NCBI GenBank assembly: GCA_024281995.1
Contig: JAMWZW010000006.1
Span: 95,654-159,653 of the forward strand
Direction: 5' to 3'
Source of the DNA: Nitrosomonas sp.
GTDB lineage: Bacteria; Pseudomonadota; Gammaproteobacteria; Burkholderiales; Nitrosomonadaceae
Length of the DNA: 64,000 nucleotides
Positions 1 through 9,500 of this stretch are shown here, in pieces; position 1 is the stretch's first letter; the number at the start of each line of letters is the position of its first letter. The notes beneath the pieces were generated by a model. It was not told the DNA's origin, did not search any database, and saw only the letters and a list, made by a program, of their open reading frames with translations. The translations under genes and the position numbers were made by a program.

Positions 1-8
1 TTCCTTCC

Positions 9-794
9 TCAATTAAATGCAATTGCAGCATAACCGACTACTTGGTCCCGCGAACCGGCAGTATCCCCGGAATTTCTCAAATCCAACAAATGCGGCGTCA
101 AATGATACTTCCGGGCAGCTTTGATCAAGCCATTGATAGGGATACTTCCACACGCCCGATAGCCGTCGCTCAATTGCCTTAATTGCACGATCGATTGAAC
201 TGTTTCATCATCGATACGTTGCGCAGTCGCATACGGTAAATAATGCGAAAGATCGGAGCTGATTACGATTAACGTTTCGTCGCCACCCCATACACAATCC
301 AAAACTTCTGCAACCGCGTCGGCTGATACCATACCTACCGCCAATGGCAATAAAGTAAATTCACCCAACACGCTCTGCAAAAATGGCAATTGCACTTCTA
401 AAGAATGTTCCAGCGCATGCGCTTCGTTACTGACTATTATTTGTGGCAAATGCACAATTGCATTCACAAGACCAACATCCAACTTAATGTTTCCAAGTGG
501 TGTAGCAAAAGCATCCGCTTTGGGCAAAGCCAAGCCGTGGACAGCGGCGCGATGGGCAGGGCCGAGCAAAACAACACGCTTGATCATGGCTGCAACGGAT
601 TTCAAATTAGCGTATGCCGATGCAGCGATCGCTCCGGAGTAGATGTATCCGGCATGTGGTACGATTAATGCCTTCGGCATGAAATCACATAATTTCGCTT
701 TTGCAAGCAAATCTTGTATGTTCCGCTGTAATTGCCTTGCGTCTGCAGGATAAAATATACCTGCTACTGCAGCAGAACGAGTCACTGTCATCAT
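9..794 (-). CDS. MEMO1-family protein (AmmeMemoRadiSam system protein B)
   Basis: About 261 residues, matching the usual MEMO/AmmeMemoRadiSam B length. Visible family motifs, in order, are VPHAGYIYSG near residue 45, LGPAH near 80, EHSLEVQLPF near 130, SSDLSHY near 190 and an ACG motif near 225. The His and Cys residues in these blocks correspond to the metal-site region of the MEMO fold, which resembles extradiol dioxygenases. The biochemical role in bacteria is not settled; the family usually neighbours an AMMECR1-domain protein and a radical SAM protein, and such partners may lie beyond the left edge. An upstream in-frame start at 824 exists, but an AAGAGGGG Shine-Dalgarno sits just before the two consecutive ATGs at 794 and 791, so I place the start there. 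Cytoplasmic; no signal peptide. Confidence 0.85.
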   Translation of the reverse strand: MMTVTRSAAVAGIFYPADARQLQRNIQDLLAKAKLCDFMPKALIVPHAGYIYSGAIAASAYANLKSVAAMIKRVVLLGPAHRAAVHGLALPKADAFATPLGNIKLDVGLVNAIVHLPQIIVSNEAHALEHSLEVQLPFLQSVLGEFTLLPLAVGMVSADAVAEVLDCVWGGDETLIVISSDLSHYLPYATAQRIDDETVQSIVQLRQLSDGYRACGSIPINGLIKAARKYHLTPHLLDLRNSGDTAGSRDQVVGYAAIAFN

Positions 795-1042
795 ATCCCC
801 TCTTATACCAATCTTTAATTTCACACTATATAAGACACATAATTAGGAAAAAGATTGCAGCATTTAAATCATATTCTTTATCGTAGATAGCCGAATTTAT
901 TACTGTAATTCATATAGATAAACCAGCTTTGACATATTGGATTCCGCTATCCAGCCAATACCCTTAAAACACATCACTTTCAAATAAAGAGACTGAGCAA
1001 GCAGTCTTAAATTTTTCTCTACTCGCTCAATTTAATAAGCAA

Positions 1043-1096
1043 GCGCATGCGCATTATTTTGCAATTTTGCGTCACGTGAATATAAATATGTATTAT
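1043..1096 (+). promoter_or_regulatory. Candidate promoter with adjacent palindrome upstream of the first glycosidase-like gene
   Basis: Within the gene-free stretch 795-1216 there is a perfect 10-base palindrome GCGCATGCGC at 1043-1052. It is directly followed by a sigma70-like pair: TTGCGT at 1067-1072 and TATTAT at 1091-1096, spaced by 18 bases. The palindrome would sit just upstream of the -35, a position compatible with an activator or repressor site. No known operator consensus is recognised. The rest of 795-1216 is AT-rich with nothing else evident. Confidence 0.35.
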
Positions 1097-1216
1097 CCTT
1101 GAAAATAACCTTTACTTTGATTGTGTTTTTGCATTTATTTCTGTGGCTATCCTATTAATTTCACGGAAAAATTGAAGTTAATCGGCCTAATCATCACACC
1201 ACAAAAGGATTATGAT

Positions 1217-2380
1217 ATGAGAATCAATGCTAACTACCGAATGGCCAGTACTTGCGATTCAACTAAAATTAAGCAAAATTCTGCAACGTCATTAATATTA
1301 TTATTTCTTGTGATGTGCATGGCTTGGTTATCGACTGGAGTAACCTATGCATCGGATAAAAGCACGCCTATAAACAATGCGGTCAAATGGCATCCCGGGC
1401 ATTACTACACGCTGATGGGTCAAAGTAAAAATAATCCCAAGCAAATGGCGCAAATATATCGAGAGCTTAAAAACACACCGCTATTGCGTGGCATTCAAAT
1501 TCGTTATGACTGGGCAGAGCTGGAACCGGAAGAAAATGTATACAATTTTTCATCGATTGAAAATCATCTTATTCAGCTTGCTACACAAAAAAAACGTCTA
1601 ATCATTTTGTTGCAATTGAAGTCATTTGATCCATCAATTCCTAACGTTCCTGAATATTTAAAAGGAGAAAAGTACGAAGGCGGTGTTTTTCCTTTTAGCC
1701 TTTTTGGAAAAAAAACCGTCGCTGGATATAATCTTAAGTTATGGAACCCATTCGTTCATGATCGGCTCGCTGCACTGATTGGTGCATTGGGAAAACGTTT
1801 TAACACTCACCCTTACTTTGAAGGCATAGGATTGACTGAAACTGCATTTGGACAACCGCTTGTAGAAATAACGGACAATCAGTTAGATAATTACTTTACA
1901 AGTTTACTAAGTGTGAACAAACACTTGCGTAAATATTTCCAAAATACAATGACCTATCAATATACAAACTTTCCTCGCCAAAAACTCCATACATTTATCA
2001 GTAAACTGAAAGAAATTGGTACGGGTTTGGGTGGGCCGGATATTTTTATGGAGGATCCGGGTTTAAACTTCAAGCAAGCCAATTCTGCAAAAGGTGTTTA
2101 CCATTATTATCCGGAATTATCGGGTATCGTGCCTTTGGCACCCGCAGTGATGCAAACAAATTATGTCAATACACGGCACGATAAGAAAGGTAAAACACCT
2201 ACTGTGACTGAGTTGTTTGCATTTGCTCGAGATAATTTAAAAGCCAATTATATTTTCTGGACCAGAGCGCCGAACTATTTTCCCCAAGTTCTTCAAATGT
2301 TGAATGAGCTTGGCCCAGTTGGTGATGCTGGGGGATTGAATTCTACGTGCCCCAAGGCATATCCAGCATGTAGTAACTAG
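1217..2380 (+). CDS. Secreted glycosidase-like TIM-barrel protein, paralogue A
   Basis: About 387 residues with an N-terminal hydrophobic export segment ending in a TYAS-type signal cleavage site near residue 50. The mature part starts with a KWHPGHY block, followed by IRYDWAELEPEE and YNFSSIE, a pattern typical of retaining (beta/alpha)8 glycoside hydrolases (W.eLEP..G.Y.Fs.id). Acidic residues in GIGLTETAFG and in DIFMEDPG are candidate acid/base and nucleophile, but the canonical NEP motif is absent. Two cysteines close to the C-terminus could form a disulfide. A clear paralogue lies at 45868-47016. The start at 1217 is chosen because AAAAGGAT lies six bases upstream; an in-frame start at 1121 would add residues that do not resemble a signal sequence. 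Substrate unknown; family assignment is inference from motif pattern. Confidence 0.7.
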   Translation: MRINANYRMASTCDSTKIKQNSATSLILLFLVMCMAWLSTGVTYASDKSTPINNAVKWHPGHYYTLMGQSKNNPKQMAQIYRELKNTPLLRGIQIRYDWAELEPEENVYNFSSIENHLIQLATQKKRLIILLQLKSFDPSIPNVPEYLKGEKYEGGVFPFSLFGKKTVAGYNLKLWNPFVHDRLAALIGALGKRFNTHPYFEGIGLTETAFGQPLVEITDNQLDNYFTSLLSVNKHLRKYFQNTMTYQYTNFPRQKLHTFISKLKEIGTGLGGPDIFMEDPGLNFKQANSAKGVYHYYPELSGIVPLAPAVMQTNYVNTRHDKKGKTPTVTELFAFARDNLKANYIFWTRAPNYFPQVLQMLNELGPVGDAGGLNSTCPKAYPACSN

Positions 2381-2478
2381 CTTTCCAAGTGTGACATCTA
2401 TCCTTTTGAATAATTAATGATTCACAGATCAGAACGGATTAAAACCGATAGTTAACGTAACCTAAGCAAGAAATCATT

Positions 2479-3009
2479 ATGGTATTTATTGCAGAATCCA
2501 TAACTACTTTTTACGATAAAGAGCAAGATAGATTGAGTCTAATTTTTTGTGGTAAAGACAAAAAACAGCTATTAGGTCTCATGACGCGTCAGTTTTTAAA
2601 AAACATACTGAAACAACTTCCTCGCTGGCTTTCACAGCAATATCCCAATTTCAAAATAAGAACAGCGGAACAGGAATGGGAAATCAATTGCTTAGAGCAT
2701 CAGATATCCCAACAAAAAATAACTGTTACTTATAGCAAAATACAACCCAACAATGAAATTGAGTCATTTCTAATCAATACCATCAATTTATCTAAAAAGC
2801 ATTCCGGTAACTATAATCCGAAAATTAAACTCGAATTCCTGGATGCCAGCAATACAGTAAAAATTTTCTTAATGCTCGAGTTGGCACAATTGCATAAATT
2901 AATAGGAGAAATTCTTAAGCAAGTTAAAGTTTGGGATATTGATAATCCCTGGCAGAATAAAAATATAGCTTCTTTTTTATCGGATGCTAATGAAAAAACT
3001 ATTCACTGA
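2479..3009 (+). CDS. Conserved-looking hypothetical protein
   Basis: 176 residues, no signal peptide or membrane segment. I do not recognise a named domain. The sequence is predicted soluble, lysine-rich, with alternating beta-type and helical stretches; a block MTRQFLKNILKQLPRWL near residues 35-55 looks amphipathic and helical. It lies about 100 bases after the glycosidase-like gene on the same strand and could share its transcript, but no overlap or tight coupling supports a common role. The ribosome binding site is weak (AAGCAAGAA). Base composition resembles its neighbours. Confidence 0.6.
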   Translation: MVFIAESITTFYDKEQDRLSLIFCGKDKKQLLGLMTRQFLKNILKQLPRWLSQQYPNFKIRTAEQEWEINCLEHQISQQKITVTYSKIQPNNEIESFLINTINLSKKHSGNYNPKIKLEFLDASNTVKIFLMLELAQLHKLIGEILKQVKVWDIDNPWQNKNIASFLSDANEKTIH

Positions 3010-3236
3010 AACCATTTGCATTGCAAAATGGCTTTCACTTCCATCGTTTAAGTTTAATTGAAATTAAAAATATCTTTTATATTATTTTTTTGATAATTTG
3101 TGATATAACTAAACCATGTACTGATAAAAGGGAAGAAACTACTAAGGATTTTACCTTTTTTGATAATGTAATAAGATCAGTACGGTTTGCTAGGTAATTA
3201 CATTTTTAATATCTCAGAATAAAAGGAGTAATAGTT

Positions 3237-3581
3237 ATGCGAGCTATAACAACAACGATTGCAGCTGGAACTTTAGTTTTATTAATGGGTACCGCCGCTT
3301 GGGCATCTGATGCCGGACATACGTCAGAAGCAATGGAACATGCAGGAAAAGCTCAAGCGCATGGAGAAATGGGGCATGCCAAAGAAGCATTACAACATGC
3401 GAAAGATAGCTTGACGCACGCAAAAGCGGCGGGTAAGGAGCATGCTGATGCACACAAGCATATGGATGAAGCGATTAAACACCTCGAAGAAGCCATTAAG
3501 CATGCTGAGATGGGGCATGGAAATGAATCTGCCAAGCATTCCGAAGAAGCTATGAAACATATGCGTCAATCTGGTCATTAA
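3237..3581 (+). CDS. smbP: Small metal-binding protein, SmbP-like
   Basis: 114 residues with a signal peptide (cleavage after the AWA near residue 23) and a mature helical protein full of repeated His-containing heptad-like units such as EAMEHAGKA, HAKDSLTHAKAA and AIKHLEEAIKHAE. This strongly resembles SmbP of Nitrosomonas europaea, a periplasmic four-helix-bundle protein known to bind several divalent metals including copper; the role proposed there is metal buffering. Here the His spacing and number are similar, so metal binding is a safe inference. Shine-Dalgarno AAAAGGAG at 3221-3228 supports the ATG at 3237. An AT-rich segment upstream (TTGAAA at 3058-3063, TATTAT at 3080-3085) could be its promoter. 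A hairpin follows at 3595-3613. Confidence 0.85.
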   Translation: MRAITTTIAAGTLVLLMGTAAWASDAGHTSEAMEHAGKAQAHGEMGHAKEALQHAKDSLTHAKAAGKEHADAHKHMDEAIKHLEEAIKHAEMGHGNESAKHSEEAMKHMRQSGH

Positions 3582-3594
3582 TTGCCAAACAAAA

Positions 3595-3613
3595 CCCTCG
3601 GCTTCGCCGAGGG
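3595..3613. terminator. Bidirectional hairpin terminator between convergent genes
   Basis: Perfect eight-pair stem CCCTCGGC / GCCGAGGG with loop TTC, between the end of smbP and the end of the minus-strand EEP-family gene. On the minus strand it is followed by TTTTGTTT, a good U-tract, so it should end the minus-strand transcript; in the plus direction the tail is only mildly T-rich. Confidence 0.75.
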
Positions 3614-3675
3614 GAAATAATTATCAACATATCTCTTATCCCTTCAGACAGTTAATTACCGATCCTGAATTAAAT

Positions 3676-4458
3676 TCATGCTTTATGGAATGAAATGGCA
3701 GGTTTATGCAACCTAAATTCGGCTAATAATGGAATATGATCAGACAAGCGGCGCCATGGTTTGCCCTGTAAATAAATACAATCGACAACATCAAGACCAC
3801 GGAAATAGATACGATCCATTGATAATAAGGGCAGCCACGAAGGAAATGTACGCGCATAAGAGCCATGAATATTTTTAAAAACTTCCTTAACACCAAGGTC
3901 TTGATGTAAATAACGTTCAACACGACCGCGCCAATCATTAAAATCACCAGCAATAATCAGCGGCTCGTCACCTGGAACATGAGATGCAATTCTTTTTGCC
4001 AACATTGAAAGTTGACGCTCTCTTTCAAGTTCAAATAATCCTAAATGAACACAAATAATATGGATTTTTTGATTAAACCCAGGAATTTGTATCGCTCCAT
4101 GTAGTAGGCTGCGACTAGCGGAACGCAACATCGAAACATTTATATTTTCCCATTCGACAAACGGATATTTGCTCAAGATAGCATTCCCATGATGTCCTGA
4201 TTTATAAATCGCATTTTTTCCATAGGCATGGTGATGCCATACCTGATCCGCCAGAAATTCAAATTGCCGATTATTAGGCCAATCAGCAAAACGGTTTTTG
4301 GATATATTGCACTCTCCATGCACTTCTTGTAAGAGAACGATATCAGCATTTATATGCCGTAATAAGTTTCTGATTTCATGCAAAACAAAGCGCAAATTAG
4401 TTGCGCTAAATCCTTTATGAATATTGTAAGTTAAAACTTTTATTGATTTGTTAGGCAT
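3676..4458 (-). CDS. Endonuclease/exonuclease/phosphatase (EEP) family protein, YbhP-like
   Basis: 260 residues. EEP-fold signatures are present in order: YNIHKG near residue 12, LLQEVHG near 43 (metal-binding Glu), AGDFNDWRG near 170 (Asp/Asn) and SDHIPLLAEF near 240 (catalytic Asp-His). The overall form and length resemble E. coli YbhP, which is encoded beside cardiolipin synthase ClsB. Here the divergent neighbour (4568-5186) is also a phospholipid-type enzyme, a CDP-alcohol phosphatidyltransferase, so a link to lipid metabolism is plausible. The substrate (nucleic acid, phosphodiester lipid or inositol phosphate type) cannot be read from the sequence. No signal peptide. Confidence 0.8.
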   Translation of the reverse strand: MPNKSIKVLTYNIHKGFSATNLRFVLHEIRNLLRHINADIVLLQEVHGECNISKNRFADWPNNRQFEFLADQVWHHHAYGKNAIYKSGHHGNAILSKYPFVEWENINVSMLRSASRSLLHGAIQIPGFNQKIHIICVHLGLFELERERQLSMLAKRIASHVPGDEPLIIAGDFNDWRGRVERYLHQDLGVKEVFKNIHGSYARTFPSWLPLLSMDRIYFRGLDVVDCIYLQGKPWRRLSDHIPLLAEFRLHKPAISFHKA

Positions 4459-4567
4459 AGAATCTCAGAATTTTTTGCATTGCTTACCAGTCATAATGCT
4501 AGTAAAAGTCTTATTATCTAGTTCACAACTTCTTCGTAGTCAATAATTTATATTGTGTTACTCAATT

Positions 4568-5186
4568 ATGAAGAATTATGCCAAAAGCCATGTCATCAAT
4601 TTACCGAATTTAGTTAGTCTAATTCGGATATTTCGCAGCACCTGCACTGTTTTACTTTGCATTTACGCAGCAACCCAATTGGTTTATCGGAACATTGCTA
4701 TTTGCCGTATTTACCGATGTTCTGGATGGTTTTCTCGCGAGAATATTGCATCAAATAACTCCGCTGGGTTCACGTCTTGATAGTTGGGGTGATTTCATTA
4801 TCTATGCAACAATGGCAATCTGCGCTTGGGTATTGTGGCCAGACATCATATTACGCGAAAAGCTTTATTTCATAATCATCGTTCTGAGTTTCACGTTACC
4901 CGTATTCATCAGTTTGATCAAATTTCACAGCATCAGCAGTTATCATACCTGGAGCGTAAAACTTGCCGTAGCAATTACTGTAATCAGTTACGTTTTATTG
5001 TTTACGGATTTGATGACTTGGCCTTTCCGAATCGCTGCTTTATTTTGCCTATATGCCGCCATTGAAGAAATCGCGATTACCTTACTTATTCAACAAAAAA
5101 TGGTGGATATTAGAACAGTATGGCAAGCATTACGTTATAAAAAAGACCAATCACTAAATAATATTGCAGAAAAAACTGAAAAATAA
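4568..5186 (+). pseudogene. CDP-alcohol phosphatidyltransferase, single-base frameshift
   Basis: The first part, from ATG 4568, reads NLPNLVSLIRI, the normal start of this membrane enzyme family. It then leaves frame: the family sequence continues one frame over with FAAPALFYFAF at 4632 onward. A single extra T in the TTT at 4631-4633 accounts for the shift. The downstream frame carries the complete CDP-OH-P signature, DG-x2-AR-x8-G-x3-D-x3-D, around 4725-4800, followed by several transmembrane helices and a normal end. The repaired protein is about 205 residues. These enzymes transfer a phosphatidyl group from CDP-diacylglycerol to an alcohol acceptor in the inner membrane; the acceptor here is unknown. 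Either a recent mutation or an assembly error; an internal TTG start at 4695 would lose the first two helices and is unlikely to give a working enzyme. Confidence 0.75.
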
Positions 5187-5275
5187 ATTCATTGCGTAAA
5201 GTTTAAAAACACAGTGTATGATCCTGACTGTACAAATCGATTAATTATTTTTTCCACCTACAATAATAAGAAATT

Positions 5276-6505
5276 ATGGATAGCGCATCCAATCCGAAGA
5301 TTCTGATTCTTGATGACGATACCTTCATACTCAAGCTCTTGACTCGAATGCTTGCCAAGCAAGGTTTTACTGCCGTCATTTCCTGTGACAATGGACATGA
5401 TGCCCTTAAAAAAATCGACACTGCTGAAACCTGCCCTGATTTAATTCTACTCGATCTGAATATGCCGGATATGGATGGTATTGAGTTTGTTCGCTACTTG
5501 GTTGATCGGCACTACCACGGTGAACTGATTTTGGTGAGCGGTGAAGACGAGCGTATGCTAAAAACTGCCGAGAAATTAGTTCATGCGCATCAGATACCCA
5601 TGCTCGGTTATCTGCATAAACCCGTTACACCAGAGAAACTAGCGGAAATACTGAATACCTGGAAATCTCACTCGACAAACAATTCATTAAAAACTGACAA
5701 GAAAAGTTATAGCGCGGAAGAATTGCGCACTGCAATTTCCAATCATGAATTGGTGAACTACTACCAGCCAAAGGTGTCTGTGGAAACAGGCGAAGTTATT
5801 GGTGTAGAAACGCTGGTGCGCTGGCACCACCCAGCCGATGGTTTAGTATTTCCTGACCGGTTCATCGCGATTGCAGAGCAGTATCATTTGATCAATGAGT
5901 TGACTACCTGTGTTCTGACTAATGCATTAAATCAAGCCAAATTATGGCAGCAAAACGGACTCTCGTTGCGCGTAGCGATCAATGTTTCAATGGATAATCT
6001 AGCCTCATTGGATTTTCAAGATTTGGTAGTCAATTTAGTAACACAAGCGGGCGTATCGCCACAAAAAATCGTGCTGGAAGTCACAGAAAGCCAAGTCATG
6101 GGGGCTGATGCTCGTGTTCCACTTGAAATTCTGACACGATTACGCCTTAAACGTTTCCATTTATCAATCGACGATTTTGGTACCGGACACTCATCTTTAG
6201 CACAGTTGCGCGATATTCCCTTTGATGAGCTCAAGATCGATCAAGGATTTGTTCATCGGGCTTGGACTGACGATACCTTGCGCGCGATATACGACGCCAG
6301 CTTGTCGATGGCAAAACAACTGAATATGGAAACGGTGGCCGAAGGTGTTGAAGATCAAAATGATTGGGAATTACTCCGCCAAACCGGATGTGATTTAGCG
6401 CAAGGCAATTTTGTATCAAAACCATTGCAAGCAGCTGATTTTCCCGCATGGCTTGAAGCATGGCAAAACAGGTTGCGTAATGGATTAATCGCTGATCCGG
6501 CTTAG
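5276..6505 (+). CDS. Response regulator with EAL domain (c-di-GMP phosphodiesterase)
   Basis: 409 residues: receiver domain about 1-125 and EAL domain about 150-400. The receiver has acidic pocket residues in LILDDDTF, the phospho-acceptor Asp in LLDLNMPDMDG near residue 62 and a Lys in LHKPVTP. The EAL domain keeps catalytic and metal ligands: ETLVRW (variant of EAL), INVSMDN, LEVTES, IDDFGTG, ELKID and AEGVED. All key residues are present, so active hydrolysis of cyclic di-GMP is expected, controlled by phosphorylation. It ends 25 bases from the end of a convergent hybrid kinase (6531-10295), a plausible but unproven partner. Confidence 0.9.
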   Translation: MDSASNPKILILDDDTFILKLLTRMLAKQGFTAVISCDNGHDALKKIDTAETCPDLILLDLNMPDMDGIEFVRYLVDRHYHGELILVSGEDERMLKTAEKLVHAHQIPMLGYLHKPVTPEKLAEILNTWKSHSTNNSLKTDKKSYSAEELRTAISNHELVNYYQPKVSVETGEVIGVETLVRWHHPADGLVFPDRFIAIAEQYHLINELTTCVLTNALNQAKLWQQNGLSLRVAINVSMDNLASLDFQDLVVNLVTQAGVSPQKIVLEVTESQVMGADARVPLEILTRLRLKRFHLSIDDFGTGHSSLAQLRDIPFDELKIDQGFVHRAWTDDTLRAIYDASLSMAKQLNMETVAEGVEDQNDWELLRQTGCDLAQGNFVSKPLQAADFPAWLEAWQNRLRNGLIADPA

Positions 6506-6530
6506 CTGGATTGCATTTTCGCATCGTTTT

Positions 6531-9500
6531 TTAGGCACCTTTCTTACTGAGCGCATCCAAGTACGCTTCAACTTTATTCATCTCTGCATCAAAGCTTGGC
6601 AATAATACCGCCAATGTTTGCGCATCATTCCCCTTGCCTGCTTGTTCCATTTGCGCGCACAAATCACCGAGTGCAAGCGCACCTACTGAACGTGATGATG
6701 ATTTAAGCTTATGCGCGATCGAACCAACGGTTGCCAATTGCCCGGCCTGATACGCAATTTGTAATTCGGTAACGGTTTTTTTTGCGCTGACACGATAATC
6801 CTGCAACATTTCTTGAATGGTTTCCGGATCATCACCCACTAATTCTTCAAGCACATGAATATCCACTGGAATGTGCGCCGATTCGGGTGCCGGCTCAGCT
6901 TTAACGATAGGCGCGGAAGATCGAGACGCTGATTCTGTATTGGCAACGGATTTGCCGGCGGTTAGATATTTCTCCAAAACCAGCCGCAAATCCTCAAGTT
7001 GCGCAGGTTTACTCAAATAATCATCCATGCCGATGTTGAGACAGTGTTCTCTTTCTCCTTTCAGGGCATTGGCAGTTAGTGCCACGATGGGAATATGCTT
7101 TTTTCCTCCCTCTTGCGTACGAATTTCTTTCGTCAATTCAAAACCATCCATCTCTGGCATATGCAAATCAGAAAGCAGTAAGGCATAATCACCACTCTGC
7201 CAGCGTTTTAATGCTTCGCTACCATCACTCGCGATGTCGGCAGCATAGCCAAGCAAAGTAAGTTGTTGTCGAATAACTTTCTGATTGATATCGTTATCTT
7301 CAGCTACTAATATCAATTTACCTTCTTGCAGTGCCTGCTCACGTGAAACTGCAACGGGTGGTGATCTTGTTTCAATGATGGGTATTTTTTCTTCAACCGT
7401 ATCAATTCTACCTGCAGCAAGTGCCATAGCTCGCAGCAAAGATTGACGGTACATCACGTCCCCATCAATCGTAACAATATCGATATCTTCAATCCGTGCC
7501 TGGCGGCGCCGGCCACGCTTGATAATAACAAAATGAGGCTCGATATCGGTTTGTAAGGTATTCGGTCCTGCTTTCACACTGACGCTGCGCTTCAATACAT
7601 TGGAACGAGTGGCAAATACCGCACGCAATTCCTCAATGGTTGGCGCTCGCTGACCAGCATCAATTACCACTAACCACAAACCGGGAACAAGGCTTTGAAC
7701 GAGTTGACGTAATGAATCAAGATCAGATACGTATTCGACCGTGGCACCGGCGCTTTTCAAATAAACAGCCAAATCATCACTTAACCCGCCGTTATCGCCA
7801 AGTATGAGACAATTCAATCCACTGAGATCATCCAATTGAGCGCCAGGAATTGCGGTATCAGGCAACGGTTTGAATGGCATCTGGATGGAAAATGTTGAGC
7901 CTTGTTGTGGCTCGCTTTGCACCGCGATTTCTGCATCCATCAATTCTGCAAGATGATGCGAGATAGCCAATCCGAGTCCGGTTCCTCCAAACCGCCGTGT
8001 TGTTGAAGCATCGCCTTGTGAAAAAGATTTAAAGAGTTTTTCCTGTGTTTCCTTATTCATACCGATACCGTTGTCTGTTACCTGAAATGTAACGACGATT
8101 CGATCCGGATTGAATTCAGTCAACAGCACCCTTACCGATACCTTGCCGCCTTTTAGAGATTTGCTGGAGAATTTAATTGCATTGTTGACGATATTGACGA
8201 TGATCTGACGCAGGCGCAACGGATCGCCGAGTACGTTTCCGGGAATCGCAGGATCAATAAACAAAGTCAGTTCCACATTTTTACTGAGCGCCACATGTGC
8301 CAGCATGCCGCAGGCATTTTCGACGACACTAGCCAAACGCATTGGAATTTTTTCTATTTCCAGTTTGCCTGCTTCAATTTTGGAAAAATCGAGAATATCT
8401 TCAATAATGGCAAGTAACGCGTATGCTGAATCGCGGATCAAATTAGCCATTTCCATTTGATAGCCGCTAAGACTAGTTTGCCTCAATACATCGATCATAC
8501 CGATTACACCATTCATCGGCGTGCGGATTTCATGACTCATTGCTGCAAGAAAAGCCGATTTGGCTTTACTTGCTTGCTCAGCTTCGATTCTGGCTTGCTT
8601 CAAATCTTTCATGATGCGCACATGTTCACGGATGTCGCGCATTACACCGGTAAAATGCCGCTTGCTACCAACAAAATATTCACTGACAGCCAAATATAAC
8701 TCAATATGCTTACCATCTTTACATTCACCAACGACTTCACGGCCAAGCCCAATGCCGTGCGAACCCGATAAATAAGGGCGGCCGACATACTCCTGACCAT
8801 GCCCGGTACGGCAATAATTCTCCATATAACCCACATGCCTGCTGCGATCTGGTTCCGGCACGATTATCGCAATATTTTGCCCCAGCATTTCATCTCGATC
8901 ATAACCGAATAATTTCTCCATGACCGGATTGGCCGAAAGAATCGTACCGATTTCATCGGTTGTAACCACACAATCCACCATATGCTCAACTACTGAACGT
9001 ACTTCTTCCTCTTTAATAGTTAAAGCTTCATTCGCACGTTGCAAGTCAGCGGTACGCTCTACCACTCTATGTTCCAGTTGCTGGTTAAGTTGCCGCAGAT
9101 TTTCTTCTGCTTCATTACGCTGCAGATTACTGGCATTTAATCGCTCGACCATGACATTGAAGGTTTGTGCCAATTGACTCATTTCATCCCAACCTGCAAT
9201 TGCGACACGCTGATGCAAATTTCCTGTCGAGATTTGCAAAGCGCTTTGATTTAATTGTTTTAATGGATTGACTACACGGCGGTTAAACAATATGGCGCCC
9301 ACCAAAGCGGCCAGCAATGTCAAAACCAGCAGCGCCAAACCGACAAAATGTAATGTATATACCGAAGCGAAGGCTTCATCCAAATCAACATGTACCACGA
9401 TACCCCACTTCATACGTGGTAAGTAACGCCATGCGGCTACCACTTCTTTTTGGTGATGACCAACCGTAATCCCATCCCCGGAATGGCCACTCAGCGCATG

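Noticed and set aside
405-668. Plus-strand open frame opposite the MEMO-family gene
   Set aside because: Antisense shadow; the minus-strand protein matches a known family along its length.
1121-1216. N-terminal extension of glycosidase-like copy A
   Set aside because: No ribosome site; the ATG at 1217 has AAAAGGAT and gives a proper signal peptide.
8457-8775. Plus-strand open frames opposite the hybrid kinase
   Set aside because: Overlap conserved PAS and HisKA coding on the other strand and show no domain or ribosome site.
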